Made by a program: the position numbers and the translations under genes
Notes under the pieces: model-generated
The model's database searches: none
Told to the model about the DNA's origin: nothing
What the model saw: only the letters and a program-made list of their open reading frames with translations
Assembly (NCBI GenBank): GCA_032717465.1
Contig: CM064671.1
Location: 51,451,856-51,515,855 of the forward strand
DNA from: Coenobita brevimanus
Taxonomy: Eukaryota > Arthropoda > Malacostraca > Decapoda > Coenobitidae
DNA length: 64,000 bases
Direction: 5' to 3'
Shown: piece after piece, positions 1 through 9,990 of the stretch
Layout of the letters: each line of letters begins with the position of its first letter
Position numbering within the stretch: the first letter of the stretch is position 1

Positions 1-708
1 GGCTATGAATCATTGTTCATCTGCGACTGAACTCCATATCTTGAGACAAACTTTAGCTTTTATTTTTTTAACATAGTACTGTAACTTTCGGAGTTGCAAA
101 GTACAGCGACTTTATTGGGAGGTGTGACCCATTTCAACTTTTTTTCCTAAAATAACTTTTTTGCAGGTGATAAAGTAGAGATTTTTTTTCTTAATATGGG
201 CAGGGGTGGGGGAGGATTCCTTAGGACACTGGCCTATAAAATAAAAGGCGTGGATGACGAAGTGTGTTATATATATATATGTAAGATATCACGTGACACT
301 CCGTTGTTAGTTCATCAGCTTTCATTTCTTCGTAATTTTCGTTATTATAATTATTTCCCATTAAGTTTTGCTAGATAATATTAAAATGGTTACTATTACA
401 AATTCTTTCGCTGTGCTAACAATCTCCTGTTCTTGAATTCACAGTCCTGTGAATTATTCTCAGTTAAATCATTGCGAGTTGAACGGTGAACCTACAAAGA
501 GAGAAGTGTATTTCGTATATTCTGTTTACGTGGGTTTATCTTTTTTTTTTTTTTTTTTTTTTAATAAAACAAGTGAATCAATGGTTGATTTTTTTTCCCT
601 CAATGAAAATTAGGAAAAAATGTTAGAGAGTAACTAGAAAAGTATAAAATTATCTATGCTTACCACACTGAACACCCTCCTCTCCCCTGTGATGCATATG
701 CCCAGAGG

Positions 709-749
<41 letters not shown>

Positions 750-1054
750 GTATAATCTCATCAGCCAGTTGAATTTCCAGTGTCCACTGCAGGACCTGCC
801 TATCCACGACAAGTTGGGACGATACAGCCAGTGTATCTCTACCAAGTAAAGCTAGGCTGTCTAGTAGGGTGTACATAGGAGTGAGAGATGCTTGTAAGTG
901 TAATTGTAGTGTTGGAGTGACGTTGGATGTGCGTGTAGTCTATGAGACCAAGTGTAATCAGCCCATGCATGCCGACTGGGTGCAAGCATACTTTATAGTA
1001 TGCGACACTGGTTCAATACCTTCCTGTGTCCGCCAATGCAGTAAGTAGCCTGAA
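1..1054. other. AT-rich stretch without a recognisable gene
   Basis: No reading frame here resembles a known protein. The stretch holds a T homopolymer (about 541-562) and an imperfect TA/CA tract (about 709-754). Around 1008-1018 there is a plus-strand GGTTCAATACC, which resembles a Pol III B box, but no convincing A box precedes it, so I do not call a SINE. Confidence 0.5.
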
Positions 1055-1147
1055 GAACGCTCCCAAAGTTTTAATACCTGGCAGGGCGCGAACCCTCGTT
1101 CTTCAGATAGCCGCAACACGCACACTTTACCACTGTAACACGGAGCT

Positions 1148-1150
<3 letters not shown>
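1055..1150 (-). mobile_element. tRNA-derived SINE head fragment
   Basis: Read on the minus strand, this segment has a tRNA-like head. An A-box-like TTACAGTGGTAAAG is followed about 30 nt later by a good B box, GGGTTCGCGCCCTG. That spacing fits the internal Pol III promoter of a tRNA-derived SINE. It is not a tRNA gene: no acceptor stem or full cloverleaf is visible, and the 5' side runs straight into the TA microsatellite. The body and tail of the SINE were not recognised. Confidence 0.45.

Positions 1151-1207
<57 letters not shown>
1150..1207. repeat. (TA)n microsatellite, left half
   Basis: Perfect TA dinucleotide tract. It resumes at 1974 on the other side of the 766-bp LTR-like insertion, so the two tracts were probably one. 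Confidence 0.95.
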
Positions 1208-1211
<4 letters not shown>

Positions 1212-1969
1212 ACTGAACAGAAAGATAATGTACACTTCAATTGAATACTACAAAAATCACTACTGTCCCTTAAAGTTCAAGGTTCAAAACAAAAGAGTTA
1301 GCTCAAATTACAAGTTAAAGTTTAATGCTCAAACTAACAACAAAACATTCAGGACTCATAAAGGATAATGTAATAGCAAAAAAACGGGTTAAATGGATTG
1401 CTGCAATAGCCTCTATTAACACAAAATTAGCGAGAGTAAATTTATCTAAGTCAGCCTGATAAAATGAAAAAAACACTGGACAAAGTACTCAGTTAACATG
1501 AATATAATTACAGATACAAAATATTATTACCACTGGCTGACAATACCAGATTGCAAAAAACTTTACTTGGCCTACAAATCAACACCTTACGCTATGGTAC
1601 AAGAGCAAAATGTATATCACTTATACTCAAATTACACAGCTGCTAGATGGTTTTGGAACTTCCTGAGCACTCACAATAATAACAACTGTACAGGGGAGGA
1701 CAGAGATGTGAGCAAAATGAGAGTAAGTCTAAGTGGCTATTAATGCAGAGACTGAGCTCATTATATAGGGGCCGGCAGAGCTTGATACAACTTGTGAAGG
1801 ACGCAAGTAGGCAGAAGGGGACAAGGTTCACCTCCTGCTCAGAACAACAGAACGAACGACATACAATACTACAAGGGAGGAGGGAGTGGTAGAACACGCT
1901 CGATGATCAAACCACAGCATACGTGCGTTAGAATTACACAAAAGGATGATGAAATCATTTAGGCTATGT

Positions 1970-1973
<4 letters not shown>
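1208..1973 (-). mobile_element. Probable solo LTR inserted in a TA microsatellite
   Basis: The 766-bp segment starts TGTTAC and ends GTAACA, so it has TG...CA ends and a 6-bp terminal inverted repeat, as LTRs do. It is flanked by TA repeat on both sides, with ATAT immediately before (1204-1207) and after (1974-1977), compatible with a 4-bp target duplication, although a TA tract would give this by chance. On the minus strand there is a TATA-box-like CCCTATATAATGAG near 1760. No gag or pol frame is present, which fits a solo LTR left by LTR-LTR recombination. It starts with the same TGTTAC as the Gmr1-like LTRs at 6945 and 12611, but I saw no further similarity. The orientation is inferred only from the TATA box. 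Confidence 0.6.

Positions 1974-2041
<68 letters not shown>
1974..2041. repeat. (TA)n microsatellite, right half
   Basis: Perfect TA tract that also marks the 3' truncation point of the minus-strand LINE beginning at 2042. Confidence 0.95.
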
Positions 2042-2044
<3 letters not shown>

Positions 2045-2586
2045 CTCTCCAAAATTGTCGTTATTCTGTTCGTAAGGACTTTCGTTAAGAGTTTGTAAGT
2101 GACTGATAATAAGCTAATGGGTCTATAGTTACTAAGATCTTTTGAGTCACCTTTTTTGTAGAGTAAAATAACTATTGCATTACACCATGTTTTGGGAATT
2201 TTCTGTTTTATACAGTACGTAAATAAGTGAGCAAGCCTATTTTGTGCTTCTACTCCTGCATCCAACAGCAAATCTGTAACCATTCAATCTTCTCTCGAAG
2301 CCTTCCCTTTTTTCATATTTTTAAGACAAATATTTACTTCGTCTGGTGTTACCTCAGGTATTTCACTTGTGTAAATTGAAATGTTAGCTATTGGTACTAC
2401 TGTCTTTAATGCATACAGTTCTTTGTAAATTTTTTCAACACTCTTTACCATCTTCTCTCTGCACTTAATGATTTCTCCGTTTTTTTTTTCTTTCAGTGAT
2501 GTCATTTGTTTCTTTCCTAGTGCCATTTTACTTCGGACCTGTTTCAGACTTTTTCCATTTTTGATGGTTTCTTTGATCTGATCCAT
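2042..2586 (-). pseudogene. LINE reverse transcriptase N-terminal fragment
   Basis: Two minus-strand frames cover the pre-RT linker (2284-2586, ends KNMKKGKASRED) and the RT fingers (to 2042). The RT part shows [18 protein letters not shown] and the block [18 protein letters not shown], which are standard RT motifs 1-2. The frame then runs into TA repeat, translated as a YI dipeptide run. The catalytic palm, thumb and 3' UTR are lost. A stop or frameshift separates the two frames at 2283/2284. Confidence 0.75.
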
Positions 2587-2866
2587 GTTTCTTTCTTTTT
2601 TCTTCTCTTTGTCTTTTGTTGATAAGCTTATTTCATCCCGCTCGCTCTATTTCACCTTTCTCTGTTTTCACTTTCTTTTCCTTTTTGTTTTTTCATAAGC
2701 TCGAGTGTCTTTTCTGAATATTTCTTGGGTTTGGTTGTATTAGGTTTTCCTACTACCTCCGCTGCTTCTCTAAGCACATTTGTTAGTCTGTCATTCAGCT
2801 CATCAATGTCACATTCAGCATTACTTAGAGCACAAATCATTTGTATTTCAGCACTGAATGCACTGC

Positions 2867-3613
2867 TTAGTTTTCGTTTACTATTATTGAGCATATCTTT
2901 TTATCTTTAATCATCTTCTTTCTTTCACTTCTGAAATCGAATCTGGCTGTGCAACTCACCATTCTATGACCACTACCTATATTTACTTTGTTGATAGTTG
3001 TGACATTTGTGATCGTGTTGTTCTTATCTGCTACAATGAAGTCGATTTCATTCTTTGTTTCTGCATTTGGGCTTCTCCAGGTCCACTTTCTCCCTGTTCT
3101 TTTGTGGAAGAATGTGTTCAGTATTCTCATGTTAAACGTTTCAGCAAAATTTACCAGCATATCTCCTTTTTCATTCCTTTCTCCCACTCTAAATTTTCCC
3201 ATACATGCTTCTCCATTTTTCGACTTCTCAACTTTTGCATTGAAGTCTTCCATGAGTATAGTATATGTTGTCTTTTCTTCTTCCATAATCTTGGAAATGT
3301 CATCATAGAATGTTTCTATTTCTTCATATGAGCTCTGAGAAGTTGGTGCATATACTTCTATTATTTTCAGGGTATATTTTTTGCACAGTCTATTGACAAC
3401 AAATGCTGCTCTGTCAGATACACTGCTGAATATAACAATGTTGTCTGCAAGATTTCTGTTAATTAGAAATCCTAAACCACTAACTTTTTCATTTTCCCTT
3501 CTTCTGTAGTAAAATAGGTGGTTGCTGTCTTCGGGCTGAATTACTTTTTCATCTTTTCTGTGGATCTCACTCAGACCTACAATATCCCAACTAATGTTTT
3601 CCAGTTTAGTCAT
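2867..3613 (-). pseudogene. LINE endonuclease domain (APE-like), 248 residues
   Basis: This is the longest open frame of the R1 LINE copy. It shows the expected blocks of the exonuclease/endonuclease/phosphatase fold used to nick target DNA: GLSEIH (metal-binding Glu, about residue 17), YAPTSQSSYEE (about residue 88), DFNAKV (about residue 123), a TWRSPNAETKNEIDFI block and GSGHRMV near the end, which stands where most relatives have SDH. Relatives often appear in crustacean and insect annotations as craniofacial development protein 2-like. The frame lacks a convincing own start: upstream sequence (3614-3680) continues the same protein after a stop. It is a domain remnant of the retrotransposon, not a host gene. 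Confidence 0.8.
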
Positions 3614-3860
3614 TAGGTTATCAAGTTAGCAATCTTCTGCATACATTGTATGCATAGATCTTCGTGGATTTCAATGTGTTTAATATCCAAGAGTCTAATA
3701 TTCCAGCTCAGTGACTACTCACTTTCCCTGGTACACTGCCCGAAAGTACAGGAGGCAGTGCGGTTGGACCTTTAGTAGACGATAATCCAACAGGAATCCC
3801 CGTCAAATCATTTGCAATAGAACTCATGTTTGGTTGGGAGGATTGTGGCAAATAACCTCA

Positions 3861-4057
3861 CCTCCCTACCACATACTTTCTGATGAGATGTACTTCTTGT
3901 GCCACCGAATTCGTTATATTTGGTGGAGCCCTATATATCTATAGGGGGTCCCATGGTCCGCGCTGTCTAAGACGGTACATTGTATATCTACAGTACAAGC
4001 CCTTCCCCTATCCGCCACCCGGGGATGTGCCAGATAGCAGTGGGATCCTGCCCCTGG
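3861..4057. other. Anonymous sequence before the gap
   Basis: Moderately GC-rich sequence running into the run of N. I recognise no element or gene. It does not match the LTR element on the other side of the gap. Confidence 0.5.
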
Positions 4058-4157
4058 NNNNNNNNNNNNNNNNNNNNNNNNNNNNNNNNNNNNNNNNNNN
4101 NNNNNNNNNNNNNNNNNNNNNNNNNNNNNNNNNNNNNNNNNNNNNNNNNNNNNNNNN
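4058..4157. other. Assembly gap of 100 N
   Basis: Exactly 100 unknown bases, the conventional size for a gap of unknown length. It hides the 5' part of the LTR element whose 3' end follows, so the true distance is unknown. Confidence 0.99.
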
Positions 4158-4872
4158 ATGCATAATATATGTATACAATATTCATACAATTATGTTACTT
4201 TACAATATTATGTATTTCACTTAATTAGCTTATAAGTTCATTATAATGTGTATGTAGTATGTATTAATATATTATAACTATTAAATGTCGATGGTACGTC
4301 ATTTTCGCGCGGCCGAGCAAATATAGGACTACATAATAGATAGATAGATAAATAGATAGATAGAGAGACAGATAGAAGCAGGAAGTCAAATGATGAGAAG
4401 GTGTTGTGTTTGCGAGAAGCGAGCAGCGCTAAACATGCTTACACCCTCTTAACACTGGCAAAAGCTGACGACAGCGGCCAGTAAGGAGATGATTCAGTTA
4501 GCTGTCAGCAGTCCTCTCGTGAGAAAGTTCTGTTGCCACGAGGAAGATACGTGACACACACACCCTACTACACGAGATGTTAGGAAAGAGAGTGGGAAGG
4601 AGACAAGCGACCCTAGAGAGAGGTCGAGACGGAGATTAGCTTTAGAACAGAGAGAGAGAGAGAGATAGCGAGACAGGGAGGTAGCTACCCAGGACTTATA
4701 CTATTATACCTGTTTAATATTTCCAAGACAAATAAAAATAGTCCCATACTATTCTTTACCTCTCCCGTCACTACATGACATCTGGTGGGGAAACTACTAC
4801 AAGATATAAAAGCCGCTCGACCACAAGTCTAAAATATACTTCTCTACAAGTAACTACAAAGTCTTTATGACA
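4158..4872 (+). mobile_element. 3' end of a non-autonomous LTR element (internal tail plus 3' LTR)
   Basis: 4158-4320 matches the internal end of the complete element at 45325-49142 (compare 48420-48582). 4321-4872 matches its LTR: the GATA/GACA tract, the AG tract, TATAAAAG at 4805 and the terminal CTTTATGACA are shared. The first 35 bp or so of this LTR differ, and it has several indels around 4440-4600, so it belongs to a slightly diverged subfamily. It ends at 4872 directly against Gmr1-like gag sequence, which suggests it inserted there. The 5' half of the element lies in or beyond the gap, so no target duplication can be tested. Confidence 0.8.
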
Positions 4873-6787
4873 CAGCAACACTCTGCTCACTAGGTTCCTC
4901 CATTGGTGGCCCTGCCTCATCACAGTCGACCCCAAGAACCTGTGACTTCACCAGTTCTTCCTCCCGGGCTGCAACCTGTGCCATAGATCGTGTAATTGCA
5001 CAGACCGGGAACATGGCTTCCACTTCTGCATCAACTTCAATACCAATTTCTGGGGCGTCAAAACACTTCTCTGCCACAACAACTGGTGGGGGAAGAGATG
5101 GAAATACTTTCTCTCCAGCCAGGTCGTTCCCCAGCAGAAAATCAACCCCCTCTAGTGGCATTACATCAGCAACAGCTACTTGAGCTGCAGCCTGAACAAT
5201 GGGGCAATCGAGTTCCACATGAACATAATCATAGTATTCATCTGAGTTCATGCCTCTACACAGCACATACTTCCCTGAGTTTACAGGCCCTCCAGTCACG
5301 TTTCTGCACACAGACTGTTGTGCACAGGTATCACGAGCCACAGTAACTGGATAACTGATCCCATGAATTTTCACTGTGCCGTGACATATAAAAGGTTTAC
5401 ACCAGTCTAGGGACGATTTCTGAGGCAGTTCATCCGGAGGTGGCGTAGCATGTTGGGTAACCTTTTCAGCCCGAGCTGGCAGCGAGCACAGCCGGCTGCA
5501 CTCCAGCTTTCCACAGACTTCTCCCTCACCGTTACCACTCTCCCAACTCCTCTCGTTCACCTGACTCAAACCTACAATTAGTGCCACTGGTTTGGCATTT
5601 TGGGAGGCCTTCCACTTAGGGCAGTTAGGCTTGATGTGCCCACTCTGTTTGCAAAAGTAACAAACTAGCTTCGAACTGGATACAGGGCTCTTTCTCCCTG
5701 AATTCTTTTTCTCCTCTGAACTTCCCTTGGACTGATTCACGGGAGATTTATCCCAGGCAGGGCCACTCACAGTCCTCTCCCTGGAATACTGAAAATTAGC
5801 ATACTTGACCCCCATACTCCGCAAGGCAAACACCCGGTCATCAGCCCACGTCGCTGCTTCCTTCACGGTCTTAAATCTCTTCTCCCTAATTTTAACACCA
5901 AAATCTTTGTCAGCCATGTTGGTAAAATGTTCCATCAAAAGCAGTTCACGCACCTCGTTATACGAAGTGGCGCTCTCACTCAGCAACCACTCGTCTAACC
6001 TCTCCTCCAGATACCTGGCGTAGGCCATGTAGGTGTCAGCAGGCCTTTTCCGAGCACCACGGAACAACAACCGATAAGCCTCTGGTCTAAATTCATATGC
6101 CTTCAGGATAGCTGTTTTAAATTCATCATAATCATCTACATCCTCAGGGCTCAACCTATTATACACTTCCAAGGCTTTTCCCTTCAGCACATTAGATACC
6201 AACCCCACCCAGCGCTGCCTTGGCCACTCAAATTCCCTAGCCTTCTTCTCAAACCTGACAAACCATTCTGTCACCTTCAACTCATCAAATGCTGGCACTA
6301 ATTTTAGACTCCTTGAGAACCAACTCTCCCTATCCTCTGCACGGCCTGAGGTTTGGGTATCTGAAGTTGGTCTATTGGCAGTCACCTCCAAACGAGTCTT
6401 CTCCAGCTCAAATCGCATTTTTTCACGCTGCAACTCCATCTCCTCTCTTGCACGCTGCATCTCCATCTCCCTCTCTTCTTTTGCATGCTGCATCTCCATC
6501 TTTTTTAACTCCAACTGCAACTGAGCCTCCGGTGACAAGACTCCAGGGTATATGGGAGTGGAATGAACAGCTCCAGGGAAAGCACCAGACATACCCGGGG
6601 GAACTGCTCTAAACTGGCTCGGCGGCATCATAGATGGTAATAGTGGGGTAGCGAAACGAGGCAACTCAGCACCATAGTCAAACTCAGGGCTCACACGGGG
6701 AGTACCTTTGCTATGTGCCTCTCGTTGTTCCATATCCACAGGTGACTCAGCACGTACGCGATCTGGTGTAGACACGCGTGACTCCAT
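4873..6787 (-). pseudogene. Gag-protease of Gmr1-like Ty3/gypsy element, downstream copy
   Basis: One open frame of about 638 codons starts at the ATG at 6787 and is cut at 4873 by the neighbouring LTR, inside which it stops. Residues 98-135 are a charged coiled coil (repeated MEMQ/REEM units). About 170-325 is the capsid, whose second half (about 225-325) resembles a SCAN domain. A CCHC zinc knuckle is C376-x2-C379-x4-H384-x4-C389. A retropepsin-like region has DTCA at 486-489, where the family normally has DTGA, and LLGNDLAG at 551-558. This part encodes the particle protein and its processing protease. It is almost identical to 10550-12453, but retains the frame that the other copy lost (a run of six T at about 6500 against four at 12168). 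Integrase and RT of this copy are absent. Confidence 0.85.
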
Positions 6788-6924
6788 GGCGACAAATCAA
6801 TGGCAGTACTCAATAATGAAATACTAATGCTGACTGAGAAACTACAAACACATCAACTTCACCTCAAAGCACAGAGAACGCCAAGGTAACGATATCCTAG
6901 CAAGAAAAAGGCACTGTTAGGATA

Positions 6925-6943
6925 TCCTGATGCGAGGTCGCCA
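6925..6943 (-). promoter_or_regulatory. Primer binding site, downstream Gmr1-like copy
   Basis: On the minus strand the sequence starts TGGCGACC, one base after the LTR end at 6945. TGG pairs with a tRNA CCA end, and TGGCGACC is what a tRNA-Arg 3' end would give, as I recall for the Drosophila elements 412 and mdg1. Pairing beyond 8 nt was not verified. Confidence 0.55.
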
Positions 6944-6944
6944 C

Positions 6945-7931
6945 TGTTACGGTGGCGCCAGCCCGGGGCTATTACAAAAAGACAACAAGTCAGCCTTAGA
7001 TGATCGGCCTCCACTGCGTTGCAAAAATAACGCAGACCCCGGCACTGACACTCCGCAAACTAGAGAAAAACTGCGCAACGGAAAAGTATTTACTTAAGAA
7101 CGCAACACTCTGTACTTTGATAATAAAACGGAACAACCTACCTATAGATCTAGCCTACTATCGTCACTACCGGAAGTAATACCGCCCGAGACAGTATACA
7201 GGAACACCTCCCACTTACTTCCGGTGGTGACGACTTTCTACTTAACCCGTGTCCAAGGGGGAACGCAGTTAATAGCTCACGATGGCTCTCACTAGCCTTG
7301 TGCAAAGAGATGGGATTAAACAGTGTAGGGGTTAGGGGTGTGTGTGTATGTACGTGTGTTGGGGGAACGTTAATTAAGGCAGCGAGAAACTACGGTGAGC
7401 CAGACTGGCCCTCCAAAGACAACAAGGTCACAAAACAAAATAAAATAACTACTTTCCTCAGTCAGCAACAAAAGAATAAAAATAAACTTAAATGAAAACG
7501 CCAGCTCGGCATAAAAATGACTGGGGAGAGAGAGAGTGTGCACACACGCACGATACGGAAGCTAGCTGGGAAGAGACTGCCCCTGATCAAGGCTCGCGCA
7601 CGGCCAAGCGCGAACGCATAATCAAATTAATTAATAAGAACTTATATTCGTGCCCCTCTCTCTCTCTCTCTACAATAAACTGGTACTTCTAATGCAAGCA
7701 AAACATCATTAAATATACTGGTAGCTCACACAAGACAATCAAAATAATCAAATGCATTCTCAGCATGGTATTAAATAAAATTGCCCTCAATGGCAGGAAC
7801 GAAAGAAACAAAAGAACTTGTATCACTCGCTAATGTAAACTCCGCGAATGACGCGGATACATACTGTATAATCCCCCTAGCCCAGCTGTAACGGCTGCAT
7901 CCGTGGGAACGGAAAGGCGGACAACGTAACA
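6945..7931 (-). mobile_element. Gmr1-like LTR shared by two internal regions
   Basis: 987-bp LTR with ends TGTTACG...CGTAACA, a perfect 7-bp terminal inverted repeat. It differs from the LTR at 12611-13601 by only a few changes: one A in a homopolymer, a 3-bp indel near 7420, 6 bp in a CT tract near 7660 and a T/C at 7866. It has a polypurine tract on its upstream side (7932-7944) and a primer binding site on its downstream side (6925-6943). It therefore serves both as the 3' LTR of the element at 7932-13601 and as the 5' LTR of the gag copy at 4873-6787. Confidence 0.85.
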
Positions 7932-7944
7932 CGCCCTTTCCCAA
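7932..7944 (-). promoter_or_regulatory. Polypurine tract before the 3' LTR
   Basis: Minus-strand TTGGGAAAGGGCG lies directly before the TGTTACG that opens the LTR. This is the place and composition expected of the plus-strand primer for reverse transcription. Confidence 0.6.
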
Positions 7945-7989
7945 GGGAAAATTTTGAGCCCTGGATCAAAATTTTCGAATCAAGACCCT

Positions 7990-8480
7990 GACCCCTCCCA
8001 CTTGGTGTCATACACAATGACATCATCGATGTAAACGACACAATTGGGTATGCCATCCACCACTTTATCCATAAGCCTCTGGAAAGTGGCTGGAGCATTC
8101 TTCAATCCATAAGGCATCACCTGGCACTGATATACTGCACCACTGACAACAAAGCTAGCCACTTGTTTAGCCCGTTCCGTCAGCGGGACCTGCCAGTATC
8201 CTTTTACTAAGTCAAGCTTGGTGATATAAGTGGCATTTCCCACCTTGTCCACGGAGTCATCGACCCGAGGTAAAGGATAAGCATCGGTCTTAGACAGTGA
8301 GTTAACTTTCCGGAAGTCCACACACAACCTAACCTTCCCATCTGGCTTCGGCTGCAAGGTAACTGGTGAACTCCACTCACTGAAACTCCTCTTGATCAAT
8401 CCATGGTCCAACATATACTTGATCTCATTATCGAGAGCTTTCTGTCTGATAGGGTTGATGCGGTAGGGAGCTAATTTTAC
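7990..8480 (-). other. Truncated reverse transcriptase domain of the Gmr1-like element
   Basis: Minus-strand RT fingers and palm: EWSSPVTLQPKPDGKVRLCVDF, the ITKLDLVKGYWQVPL block (first catalytic Asp), VMPYGLKNAPATFQRLMD and YIDD (near 8025). The domain stops about ten residues after YIDD. Thumb, connection and RNase H are gone. Confidence 0.85.
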
Positions 8481-9129
8481 AGGCTTACTATCCCCAACGT
8501 CAATGTCATGAGTAGCCCAAGTTGTCAATCCCGGTGAATCTCCAAAAACTTTTGGATGTTTCCATAATCTGTTGCACAGCTCTTCTCGCTTTACTGGATC
8601 AAGGTGTCGCAATTTCTCCACCAGAGCTGCATAACCATTGCCCTCCCATAGGTCAGCTGGTAACATCTCACCACGACTAAGCACTTCCTCCTGCTCCTCC
8701 AACTCACTACCAACCGCCAAAACTACAGGAGCGCTCTTATCCCTGGTTCCCTCAACGTCCACTCCAAAGTCACCTTCCAGGGACTGTGGCTGTAACCCTG
8801 GTCCACTACTCACATCACCGGCACCAACAGCTCCCTCCACAGCACGTTCCCTTGATGCCACGTCCTCCCTTCCCCGTCCTTCACATCCCAGGTGAGAGAC
8901 ATCAGCAGTCATCCCACAATGAGAATCAACTGGGCGGTAGTACGGCTTCAACATATTAATGTGGCACAACTGAGTACTCTTCCGCCTATCTGGGGTAACA
9001 ATTAGATAGTCAAGTTCCCCAACTCTCTTCTTCACAATATAAGGACCACTGAATCTAGCCGCCAGAGGTTTTCCTTGCATGGGCAGCAGTGCCAAAACTT
9101 CATCTCCTTGCTTAAACTCACGACTTCTG

Positions 9130-9990
9130 ACCTTATCGTAATGAGCCTTCATTTTCGCTTGAGCCCCGATTAGATTGTCACGGGCAAGCTCTAAAGCGCA
9201 ATGCAGTCTCTCCCGAGTGCTGCAGACATAGTCAAGCAGGGATTCCTGGTTGCCAGATTTGTTGTTACTCCAGGCCTCTCGCACCACATCCAAGGGACCA
9301 CGAACTCTGTGCCCAAACACTAACTCATTGGGTGAAAACCCTAACGACTCAGTTGGTACCTCTCTCACTGCAAACATAACAAAGGGTACCGCTAGGTCCC
9401 AATCCTTTCCACTATCATAGCAGAAGCTGCGCAGCATGGTCTTTAAGGTCTGATGATGCCTCTCCAGGGCACCTTGTGACTGCGGATGGTAGGCACTGGA
9501 CAAAATGTGTTTGATGCCCAACTCTGTCATTGTCTGCTTAAACAAATTAGATGTAAAATTCACTCCACGGTCTGACTGCAACTCCTTGGGCAGGCCAAAA
9601 TGAGTAAAGAACAGGATAAGTTGCTTGACTACTGACTTCGCCTGCATGCTTCTGATTGGTATAGCCTCTGGGTATCGCGTTGTAACATCCATTATGGTTA
9701 ACAAATACTTGTTTCCAGCAGAAGTAGGAGGTAAAGGGCCCACGATATCAATGATTACCCGGGTAAACGGAGGTTCAACTGCAGGAATGGGAATCAAAGG
9801 GGCCACAGGAAGAACTTGATTAGGCTTGCCCACTATCTGACACGTGTGACAGCTCTTGATGTACGCAGCAACTTGTCCCGGCATACTTGGCCACCAAAAA
9901 TTATATCTTAAGCGCTGCACTGTCTTTCTGTTTCCCAAGTGACCCGCTAAAGGTCCCTCATGTGCTAACTGTATTAACGGCACCCTATAC
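9130..9990 (-). other. Integrase domain inside the Gmr1-like polyprotein
   Basis: Zinc-binding HHCC is visible as HEGPLAGH ... CHTC (near 9840-9970). The catalytic triad is the D of IIDIVGPLP, the D of SDRGVNF (near 9570) and the E of QGALERHHQTLK (near 9460). This is the strand-transfer enzyme that inserts the cDNA. A C-terminal part follows with RSREFKQGDEVLALLPMQG (near 9100), the GPY/F-type tail, and GPYIVKKR is visible. It lies upstream of the RT in the reading direction. Confidence 0.85.

Larger units (their letters stand above)
2042..3860 (-). mobile_element. RTE-like LINE, 3'-truncated fossil (family R1)
   Basis: Minus-strand non-LTR retrotransposon. In order from 3860 down it has an apurinic-type endonuclease frame (2867-3613), a basic linker with broken frames (about 2284-2894) and the fingers part of the reverse transcriptase, which stops where the TA microsatellite begins at 2041. 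The palm motif with YADD is missing, so the copy is dead. A second copy of the same family, more decayed, spans 16936-22760: the two align through the linker and endonuclease at nucleotide level. The RTE-type assignment rests on the endonuclease and RT wording recognised from memory. Confidence 0.8.

Noticed and set aside
1026..1244. 72-codon frame ending in YIYIYI
   Set aside because: Its second half is a translated TA microsatellite and its first half is the SINE head.
8638..8895. Plus-strand frames within the Gmr1-like element (also 9625, 10489, 11473)
   Set aside because: They overlap the intact pol or gag frame on the other strand and have low-complexity composition.
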